The notes below the pieces were generated by a model. It made no database searches and was not told where the DNA came from. It saw only the letters and a list, made by a program, of their open reading frames with translations. Made by a program: the position numbers and the translations under genes. From the NCBI GenBank assembly GCA_913057245.1, contig CAJXNH010000023.1, positions 1 to 56,391 of the forward strand: a stretch of DNA of 56,391 bases, given 5' to 3'. Of the stretch, positions 1 to 5,509 are shown in pieces. The stretch is from an uncultured Phaeodactylibacter sp. Lineage in GTDB: Bacteria > Bacteroidota > Bacteroidia > Chitinophagales > Saprospiraceae. How positions within the stretch are numbered: the first letter of the stretch is position 1; each line of letters opens with the position of its first letter.

Positions 1-55
1 CTGACGTGTTCACGGCGTGGCGGGTTTTCTTTGTCTCCGATAGTTGCGCGGGCAT
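1..55 (-). CDS. Possible start of a gene running off the left edge
   Basis: An ATG at 53-55 on the minus strand opens a frame that stays open to the window edge and begins MPAQLSETKKTRHAV. It points the same way as the integrase and lies just downstream of the integrase terminator. A perfect 28-bp palindrome lies 20 bp upstream of the ATG, where an operator could be. Only 18 codons are visible, so coding status is uncertain and no function can be given. The opposite strand is also open here, which weakens the call. Confidence 0.2.
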   Translation of the reverse strand, partial: MPAQLSETKKTRHAVNTS

Positions 56-74
56 CCGCTCCCGGTGGCGTTTT

Positions 75-102
75 TAGCTTGTGGAAACGTTTCCACAAGC
101 TA
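75..102. repeat. 28-bp perfect palindrome near the integrase
   Basis: Positions 75-102 read identically on both strands, centred on GGAAACGTTTCC. The same core recurs 43 bp away (centre to centre) inside the terminator hairpin at 117-150. The site may be a dimeric-protein operator, a recombinase-related site or a hairpin. The sequence shows the symmetry only; the function is inference. Confidence 0.7.
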
Positions 103-116
103 TTGAGGGTTCCTCT

Positions 117-150
117 AAAACCCTTGGGGAAACGTTTCCACAAGGGTTTT
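117..150 (-). terminator. Terminator of the integrase gene
   Basis: This is a hairpin with A-run and T-run flanks immediately after the integrase stop codon. The arms AAAACCCTTG and CAAGGGTTTT enclose the GGAAACGTTTCC-type core, with one G/A mismatch in the stem. The flanks make it usable in both directions. Its inner core is shared with the perfect palindrome at 75-102. Confidence 0.65.
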
Positions 151-1461
151 TTACTGTACCTTTCTCAACGGCGTTTGCCCCATTAGCTTTGCCACTTTGG
201 CGGCAATGCTCCGGGCGTTCGCTCTCTTATCTATGTTGATGTATTCCATAAATTGGCGCTCTGTACTGTGGCCCGTTATCTTCATTAGCTCAATGGCAGG
301 CAATCCCAATTGAAAAAAGTTGGTGGCGAAGCTCCGGCGGGCGGTGTGGCTTGTTATTAGTTGGTGTTTAGGCTTGCGTTCCTCTATGCGCTTGCCTCCC
401 TTGCTTCGCTTTACTATCACTTCTTTGTCTATGCCTGCCAGCTCGCACACTTCTTTTATGTAGTCGTTAAACTTTTGGGCGCTGATTTTAGGCGGTTGGT
501 AGTCGTATTTCTCCAGCTTGTCCCGGAGTATGGGCAAAAGGGGTATTACTACCTGCGTGTTTGTCTTCTTACTAAATAGCTCTATTAGTTGCGCTCCGTC
601 TTCCTCTATAATGTGTTCCGGGGTAATGCGGGTAAAATCCGAAAAGCGAAGCCCGCTAAACGCTCCGATTAAAAACAGGTCTCGCACTTTATCCAGCCGG
701 GGGTTATCGCTAAAGTCTAGCGAGTTGATTAGGTCTAATTCCTCAAAGCTCAATACCTGCTTTGCAAACCGTTCCTTTTTGATATTCCAGCCCCGGCGCT
801 TGTAAATATCGTTTTTGTGGTAGCCCCTTTCCGCTGCCTCATTCAAAAACTGCTTTAGGATTTGCAGCACCCGCCCGGCATAGTTGTTAGAGTGTTCGCG
901 GGGCGCTCTATATAGCCACTGTTCAAAGTCGTGGCGAAAATTCCAATCAATATCTTTGTAATCCAGTTTGCCCCCTCGGCGCTCTGTGGCGTACTTCTTT
1001 ATATGTTCTCCGCAAGTTTGCAGCACCTTCCAAGTACCGCGTTTACTATTGGCATCCGTCCGCCTTAATTCGGTGTAGTAATCAATAAATTTGAGCAGGG
1101 GCAAATAGGCGGCTTCCTCCGCTTCCTTTTGCTTGCGCCCGGTGACAATATCTAGTTGCTCCTTAAATTCTGTGGTGGTAAGGTCTCCGTCAAAGCGGCG
1201 GTAAATCTCTAACGCTTTATTGGCATAGTCATTAAGGGTGGTATTTATATAGGCGTCCGCCGGGTTGTTTACGGTGACTTTTACCCGGTTGCGCTTCTTA
1301 TCCCAAAAACGGGGGCGGGCTTTCTCTTTAGTGCTCCAGACTAAACGGTTGCCATTATAGCGGAGTACCAATACTATCAACGTGGGGTTGTCTTTGTCTT
1401 TTACCGGGTCGTGGGTGCGGAGGTTAAACCGTGGGGTGGGGGTCTTTACTTTGCGGGCCAT
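151..1461 (-). CDS. Tyrosine recombinase / site-specific integrase
   Basis: A 436-aa integrase of the Bacteroidota type. An N-terminal arm-type DNA-binding domain (about 10-100) is followed by a SAM-like core-binding domain (about 120-225) and a catalytic domain (about 235-415). The catalytic set is visible: R272 in GLRFSD, a lysine at 298/299 in FSKKTN, H372 and R375 in SHTARRS, H398 in TGHST, and the nucleophile Y407 in EYINID. It should therefore be active. The family integrates and excises mobile elements by strand exchange at att sites. It has its own terminator, with palindromic DNA beyond it. No tRNA or relaxase gene is visible. The rest of the element, if any, would lie left of the window; alternatively this is a solitary remnant. 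The start is the first ATG and gives a full-length N-terminus. Confidence 0.93.
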   Translation of the reverse strand: MARKVKTPTPRFNLRTHDPVKDKDNPTLIVLVLRYNGNRLVWSTKEKARPRFWDKKRNRVKVTVNNPADAYINTTLNDYANKALEIYRRFDGDLTTTEFKEQLDIVTGRKQKEAEEAAYLPLLKFIDYYTELRRTDANSKRGTWKVLQTCGEHIKKYATERRGGKLDYKDIDWNFRHDFEQWLYRAPREHSNNYAGRVLQILKQFLNEAAERGYHKNDIYKRRGWNIKKERFAKQVLSFEELDLINSLDFSDNPRLDKVRDLFLIGAFSGLRFSDFTRITPEHIIEEDGAQLIELFSKKTNTQVVIPLLPILRDKLEKYDYQPPKISAQKFNDYIKEVCELAGIDKEVIVKRSKGGKRIEERKPKHQLITSHTARRSFATNFFQLGLPAIELMKITGHSTERQFMEYINIDKRANARSIAAKVAKLMGQTPLRKVQ

Positions 1462-1688
1462 ATCGTTTGCCGTTTGGTGATTAAAAAAACATCAACGGCA
1501 CTAATATACGATAACCGACAACAAACTTTTAAAACGTTGGCTTTTTTTGTTGCCCTATGGTGGTAGTTTTTTAGCAATGGGTGTAAATACCGGGCTTAAA
1601 GCCCCTTTATTTATTGGATTTTGTGATAAGTGCTAATAACTGTATTTGCTCCGATTTGCTAAAGTTCACAAACTATCATCCCGACAAC

Positions 1689-1725
1689 ACGAAAGGCCAT
1701 TTCGCAAAGCGAAATGGCCTTTCGT
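1689..1725. repeat. Strong hairpin, 17-bp perfect stem
   Basis: The arm ACGAAAGGCCATTTCGC (1689-1705) pairs without mismatch with 1709-1725 around an AAA loop. On the plus strand CGTTT follows, so it might act as a terminator. No gene ends next to it on that strand. The word GACGAAAGGC recurs at about 1768. The function is unknown. Confidence 0.6.
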
Positions 1726-1810
1726 CGTTTAGACCCGGTGCGAATGTGTTCGCATAAGGGACTAAAAGACGAAAGGCTAAACCAGGGGTTGACCTTTTGT
1801 GTTGTCATTT

Positions 1811-2130
1811 CCCATCTGAGGAAGGGCGCAGCCCATCCTCTCGTTATGAAAAAATCCCTCGCTTACCGATCTGGTCTGTACCACATTATTAGTCATGCAG
1901 CGCATTCGTAAGGGCGTGGCAATGAAAAAGCCAAAAGCCGCAGGCTGTGGCCTTCAAAAGCTTTAAGTTCCCCCCCACCTGAGGAAGGGCGCAGCCCATC
2001 CTCTCATTTTGAAAAAGCACCTTGCTTATCTATCTGGCCTGTATCATACATTATTAGTCATGCAGCGCATTCGTAAGGGCGTGGCAATGAAAAAGCCAAA
2101 AGCCACAGGCTGTGGCCTTTAAAAACTTTA
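1811..2130. repeat. Tandem duplication of a ~160-bp hairpin-bounded unit
   Basis: Two imperfect direct copies (about 1811-1967 and 1974-2130) have a period of 163 bp at the left end and 165 bp at the right. Each copy begins with a hairpin GAGGAAGGGC-gca-GCCCATCCTC (1818-1840 and 1981-2003). Each ends with a second hairpin at GCCRCAGGCTGTGGC (1937-1951 and 2102-2116). The middle holds a conserved stretch beginning CATTATTAGTCATGCAGCGC. The organisation recalls REP/BIME-like intergenic elements. The second copy ends about 17 bp from the stop codon of the next gene. Confidence 0.75.
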
Positions 2131-2147
2131 CCTTCATGGGAAAGGTC

Positions 2148-2597
2148 TTAATTCAATGCATCTGCCATAGCATCCGCCCGCTCCAGGTCGGCATTGATCT
2201 GATCGCGCTGACGCAGGACCATCGTTTTAGTGGAGGCGGGCCAGGAGGTGTTTTCCAGTAGCTTGTTGTAGGTTTTGAGGCTGTTCTTTTCGCCGCGCAC
2301 GCATTCTTCAAACACGGCTTCCTCATCGTTGGAGGATAGTGCGGATTTGATGTCGATCCAGCTGTGGTGCAGGCTGCCTTTCACGGTGGTTTCCCGCTTC
2401 GCAGAACCGCCGAGGGTGATAATCTCCTGTGTGATGGCTTCGATGAAGGCCTGTCGTTGGACCACCTTGTCTGTCAGGTAGGATTCGAGGATAGACTGCT
2501 CAACGTCCGAGCGCGCTTTTTCGTAGCCCTGCCGGGCATCTACATTCTGCTGCAGCAAATCATTTAGCGCATCAATCACTTCTTGTGGGTTGGTCAT
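2148..2597 (-). CDS. DUF2383 / PA2169-family four-helix-bundle protein
   Basis: A 149-aa all-helical protein without signal peptide, opening MTNPQEVIDALNDLLQ. Length, the heptad-like pattern, and acidic/His positions in long amphipathic helices (HHSW near residue 78, FEECVRGE near 97) match the ferritin-like DUF2383 family, which is common in Bacteroidota and Proteobacteria. The family is often linked to stress or stationary-phase physiology; the biochemical role is unknown. It stands alone, between the duplicated repeat and the alanine dehydrogenase terminator. The start is the first ATG. The family call is based on recalled pattern, not a search. Confidence 0.75.
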   Translation of the reverse strand: MTNPQEVIDALNDLLQQNVDARQGYEKARSDVEQSILESYLTDKVVQRQAFIEAITQEIITLGGSAKRETTVKGSLHHSWIDIKSALSSNDEEAVFEECVRGEKNSLKTYNKLLENTSWPASTKTMVLRQRDQINADLERADAMADALN

Positions 2598-2670
2598 ATC
2601 ATTTGATTTTTGGTGAAATAGTGTGCCTGTTACACGCAGCAGCCAGCCCGGATGTTCGTTGCCATTCGCA

Positions 2671-2715
2671 AAAATAAAAAGCGGGGCTGCCTACCAGCTC
2701 GGTAAGCAGCCCCGC
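2671..2715 (-). terminator. Terminator of alanine dehydrogenase
   Basis: A GC-rich hairpin (2681-2695 pairs with 2701-2715, one mismatch, 5-nt loop AGCTC) is followed on the minus strand by TTTTTATTTTT. It is a textbook intrinsic terminator lying just after the ald stop codon at 2737. Confidence 0.9.
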
Positions 2716-2736
2716 TCAGGCTATAGTTGGAGAAGT

Positions 2737-3849
2737 TTATAAAAACTGCTCAACCGGCGTGAATTCCAGCCCGAAGGCATCCGCCACACCTTTGTACACT
2801 ACTTTTCCGTCAATAACATTCAGGCCCTTCTTTAGGGGCTCGTTGTCCTTGCAAGCCTGCTTCCAGCCTTTGTTGGCCAGTTGGATGGCGTAAGGCAGGG
2901 TCGCGTTGGTCAGGGCAATGGTAGAAGTGTAAGGTACCGCACCAGGCATGTTCGCCACACAGTAGTGCACCACGTCATCAATGACAAAGGTAGGGTTTTC
3001 ATGTGTGGTCGGCTTGCAGGTTTCGATACAGCCGCCCTGATCCACGGCAACATCAACCAATACAGTGCCCGGGATCATATCTTTAAGCATATCGCGGGTA
3101 ATCAGGTGAGGGGCTTTAGCCCCGGCAATGAGTACCCCGCCAACGATAAGGTTGGCCTGCTTGATGTGCCTGCGGATGTTCATTTCGTTGCTGTACACCG
3201 TATTGACATTAGCCGGCATCACATCAGCCAGGTACCGCAGGCGGTCGAGGTTGATGTCCATGATCGTGACTTGTGCACCAAGACCAGCGGCCATTTTTGC
3301 CGCTTGTGTACCTACTACGCCACCGCCCAGGATGAGCACACGGCCTGGCTCAACGCCCGGTACGCCGCCCAGCAATACGCCGGAACCGCCCATCGGCTTT
3401 TCCAGAAACTTAGCGCCTTCCTGAATTGCCATTCGGCCGGCGACTTCAGACATCGGGACCAAGAGGGGGAGGCTGCCATTGGGATTTTCTACCGTTTCGT
3501 ACGCCAGGCAGGTGGCTCCGCGCTCGATCATCGCCTTCGTCAGCGGCTCGTAGGACGCAAAGTGGAAGTAAGTGAACAGCAGCTGATCCTTTTTGATCAG
3601 GTTGTATTCCTGCTCGATGGGCTCTTTTACCTTCATGATCATTTCGGCTTTTTCATAAACCGCTTCGATGCTTGGCAAAAGTTGTGCTCCGGCAGCCGTG
3701 TATTCGTGGTCTTCGAAGCCGCTGCCCAGTCCGGCAGTGGCCTGAACGTAAACCTCGTGGCCGCGCTTGGTCAGCTCCATGGCACCGGCCGGCGTAAGGG
3801 CCACCCGGTTCTCATTGTTCTTAATTTCCTTAGGGACACCAATGATCAT
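2737..3849 (-). CDS. ald: Alanine dehydrogenase
   Basis: Catalyses NAD-linked reversible oxidative deamination of L-alanine to pyruvate and ammonia in the cytoplasm. The protein is 370 aa, the usual length. It opens MIIGVPKEIKNNENRVALTP, the AlaDH/PNT N-terminal signature. A Rossmann NAD site is seen at VLILGGGVVGTQAAKMA followed by the acidic MDIN. Family catalytic positions appear as the His in FHFASYEPL and the Asp in DVAVDQGG. The frame is open further upstream to 3927, but those 26 residues (MANAAQRVKS...) are encoded by the inverted-repeat element inserted at 3887. The internal ATG at 3849 is therefore the right start. Only about 37 bp separate that start from the element, so the promoter may lie inside it or have been altered by the insertion. 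Confidence 0.96.
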   Translation of the reverse strand: MIIGVPKEIKNNENRVALTPAGAMELTKRGHEVYVQATAGLGSGFEDHEYTAAGAQLLPSIEAVYEKAEMIMKVKEPIEQEYNLIKKDQLLFTYFHFASYEPLTKAMIERGATCLAYETVENPNGSLPLLVPMSEVAGRMAIQEGAKFLEKPMGGSGVLLGGVPGVEPGRVLILGGGVVGTQAAKMAAGLGAQVTIMDINLDRLRYLADVMPANVNTVYSNEMNIRRHIKQANLIVGGVLIAGAKAPHLITRDMLKDMIPGTVLVDVAVDQGGCIETCKPTTHENPTFVIDDVVHYCVANMPGAVPYTSTIALTNATLPYAIQLANKGWKQACKDNEPLKKGLNVIDGKVVYKGVADAFGLEFTPVEQFL

Positions 3850-3886
3850 AATCGCTAAGTTTTTTGCTTTCTGGTTAGGGAATCTA

Positions 3887-4079
3887 AGACTGTGTTGGGA
3901 TTTCACCCTTTGGGCTGCATTTGCCAAATTTCATCCTGTACTTCGTTGCTCTCCCGCCTGCCAAAGTCTTGTACGGCGGGCAGGTCAGTCGCTTAGCTCA
4001 GGCTAGGCTCCCTCATCGCGCCTTGTTCAGAATAAAATTTGACTGCATTCGCTCCAAAAGCGAATTCCCAACACAGTCT
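3887..4079. mobile_element. MITE-like element with terminal inverted repeats, copy 1 (complete)
   Basis: A 193-bp non-coding element. The left end AGACTGTGTTGGGATTTC and the reverse complement of the right end AGACTGTGTTGGGAATTC match at 17 of 18 positions. The symmetry continues imperfectly inward (CAAATTTCATCCTG against CAAATTTTATTCTG), so the whole element could fold into a long hairpin. A second copy is at 56246-56391. Between the shared blocks this copy carries a private segment, about 3952-3988, with its own CCCGCC/GGCGGG hairpin. No transposase is encoded, so it would have to be mobilised in trans. It fills most of the 337-bp gap between ald and mqnD. Confidence 0.8.
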
Positions 4080-4186
4080 GAAATGCAGCGCAAAAATAGT
4101 CAAAGTGGCGATATTCTTGCACCCCGGAGCAGATTTCCGGTAGCGAAAATGATCTTTCTCTTTAGTTGGTCTGCAGGCAGGGTAAA

Positions 4187-5014
4187 CTACACGAAAACGG
4201 GAGTGTCAGAAACGGGCATAACGCCCTTTTCCATAGCGACCTTAAACAGGTGCTCAACCGCCGCCCGGCCCCGTTCGCCCAGGTCACGGGTGTAGTGGTT
4301 AACGTACAGATTGATGTGTTTGTACATGACCGCTTCTTCCATTTCCTGAGCGTACTGCCGTACAAAATCTTTGGGCGCATCAGGGTGGTCTAATGCATAG
4401 GCTACGCTTCGGGCGAGCACACGGTCCACTTTGTGCTGTATCGCCTTAGGCAGGTCCCGGCGTACCACAATGCCGCCAAGCGGGATGGGCAGCCCGGAGG
4501 TTTCCTCCCAGTAGTCGCCCAGGTCCATTAGCCTGACCAGCCCCTTATCCTGATAGGTGAAGCGGTTTTCGTGAATAATCAGCCCGGCATCCACGCCGCC
4601 CTGAAGAACAGCATTCTCGATGTCTGAAAAAAGCATTGCCGTACGCTGCTGCGCCTTTGGGAAAGCGAGGCTTAGCAAAAAGTTGGCTGTGGTATACTGT
4701 CCGGGAATGGCAATGTGCGCGGCGTTGATATCAGCAGGGGAGAGCGGCTTTTTGGCAATGAGCAGGGGACCGACTTTTTCGCCCAGGGCACTGCCTGCGT
4801 TCAAAAGTGCATAGTGAGGGAGGAGGTAGGCAAAAGCGTGGTAGCTGAGTTTGGTGATGTGCAGCTCATGGCGAAAGGCCATTTCATTGAGCGCCTCCAC
4901 GTCTTCGATAACCGGCTGAAAGCTCAGCCCTTCGGTATCGACCTTGCCGTGCAGCAGGGCGTCGAAGATAAACGTATCATTAGGGCAGGGTGAAAATCCG
5001 AGTGAGAGTTGCAT
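4187..5014 (-). CDS. mqnD: 1,4-dihydroxy-6-naphthoate synthase (MqnD)
   Basis: Converts cyclic dehypoxanthinylfutalosine to 1,4-dihydroxy-6-naphthoate in the futalosine route to menaquinone. The 275-aa protein starts MQLSLGFSPCPNDTFIF; SPCPNDTF is the family hallmark near the substrate pocket. The periplasmic-binding-protein-like fold is suggested by HITKLSYHAF, the segment around IPGQYTTANFLL, and GLPIPLGGIVVRRDL. The frame is open 13 codons further upstream, but the ATG at 5014 gives the family N-terminus. No other mqn gene is in the window, so the pathway is scattered. The downstream neighbour is the MITE-like element, and no clear terminator is seen between them. Confidence 0.93.
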   Translation of the reverse strand: MQLSLGFSPCPNDTFIFDALLHGKVDTEGLSFQPVIEDVEALNEMAFRHELHITKLSYHAFAYLLPHYALLNAGSALGEKVGPLLIAKKPLSPADINAAHIAIPGQYTTANFLLSLAFPKAQQRTAMLFSDIENAVLQGGVDAGLIIHENRFTYQDKGLVRLMDLGDYWEETSGLPIPLGGIVVRRDLPKAIQHKVDRVLARSVAYALDHPDAPKDFVRQYAQEMEEAVMYKHINLYVNHYTRDLGERGRAAVEHLFKVAMEKGVMPVSDTPVFV

Positions 5015-5077
5015 AAAACAGGGCACCTTTTGTTTCGCTTTACAGAACGACAAAGCTGCCCTGTTGGTTGCAAGCGG

Positions 5078-5158
5078 TTAACGTAGGGCCCGCGACTTTT
5101 TTCCAACAGCAATAACAGCAAGGGCGAGCACTAACATCGTTGTAACCGGCATGAGCAT
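5078..5158 (-). CDS. Possible tiny membrane peptide
   Basis: A 26-codon minus-strand frame reads MLMPVTTMLVLALAVIAVGK and continues KSRALR before a TAA stop. It has one hydrophobic segment with a basic tail, the layout of small single-pass membrane peptides. A second in-frame ATG lies two codons later. Two other frames are also open here, so the composition alone is weak evidence. No promoter was assigned. If real, it would be about 60 bp upstream of the mqnD start on the same strand. Confidence 0.18.
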   Translation of the reverse strand: MLMPVTTMLVLALAVIAVGKKSRALR

Positions 5159-5287
5159 CAGTTTTGAGATCGTTAAAATAGTTGTGTTCCAAATTCATTA
5201 TGCCTAGACAGGCACGGGGTTGGAAAGGGTTGGGCAAAAATGAAAAAAAGATGCCGTATTTTCTGCTGCACTGTACGTTTGGGGTTC

Positions 5288-5320
5288 TTTTTGGTACGTT
5301 ACCTACTGAAAATTAATTTG
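5288..5320 (+). promoter_or_regulatory. Candidate promoter for clpB
   Basis: TTTTTG at 5288-5293, a 19-bp spacer, then TTAATTTG at 5313-5320. This fits the Bacteroidota housekeeping consensus (TTTG / TAnnTTTG) with one mismatch in the -7 element. It would give a leader of about 180 nt. A stress-specific promoter could lie nearer the gene. Confidence 0.45.
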
Positions 5321-5356
5321 TTACCAGTCTAATACGGGTGTGTTTTTTTATTTGGG

Positions 5357-5400
5357 TGTCAAATTGGCGGCAGCCGTGGCGAAAATCTGTCAAGATGGCG
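5357..5400 (+). promoter_or_regulatory. Direct 13-mer pair upstream of clpB
   Basis: TGTCAAATTGGCG (5357-5369) and TGTCAAGATGGCG (5388-5400) match at 11 of 13 positions and are exactly 31 bp apart, close to three helical turns. They lie downstream of the candidate promoter and 110-150 bp before the clpB start. The phasing suggests binding of a regulator on one DNA face; this is inference. Confidence 0.35.
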
Positions 5401-5509
5401 TGTTTAGCTCGTTTGGTACATCATTTGAAGCTAAACAGCTGTTATTAATTCGGAAGGAATTGCTGAAAAGCCTTCCTTCTACATCATGTCTAACCTAATT
5501 CTACAATAG

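Larger units (their letters stand above)
1462..2147. other. Gene-poor 686-bp stretch between the integrase and the DUF2383 gene
   Basis: No convincing gene is seen here. The stretch holds the integrase upstream region (AT-rich, 1480-1680), a 17-bp-stem hairpin at 1689-1725 and a duplicated hairpin-bounded unit at 1811-2130. A 65-codon plus-strand frame at 1714-1911 runs through the hairpin arm and the repeat, and is probably not a gene. The stretch looks like a boundary between accessory DNA and the core chromosome. Confidence 0.6.
5015..5509. other. 495-bp divergent intergenic region between mqnD and clpB
   Basis: The mqnD side (5015-5240) holds a possible 26-codon membrane peptide at 5078-5158. 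The clpB side holds a promoter-like pair at 5288-5320 and two near-identical 13-mers at 5357-5369 and 5388-5400. The stretch 5400-5509 is AT-rich leader with nothing recognisable. Confidence 0.5.

Noticed and set aside
1714..1911. 65-codon plus-strand frame in the integrase-side gap
   Set aside because: It begins inside the arm of a perfect hairpin and runs through one copy of the duplicated unit; the second copy does not keep the frame.
1..2147. tRNA gene as integration target
   Set aside because: No cloverleaf or TPsiC-like GGTTCGAATCC word was found beside the integrase; the target may be outside the window or not a tRNA.
2881..3858. 325-codon plus-strand frame opposite ald
   Set aside because: Antisense shadow of a complete alanine dehydrogenase gene.
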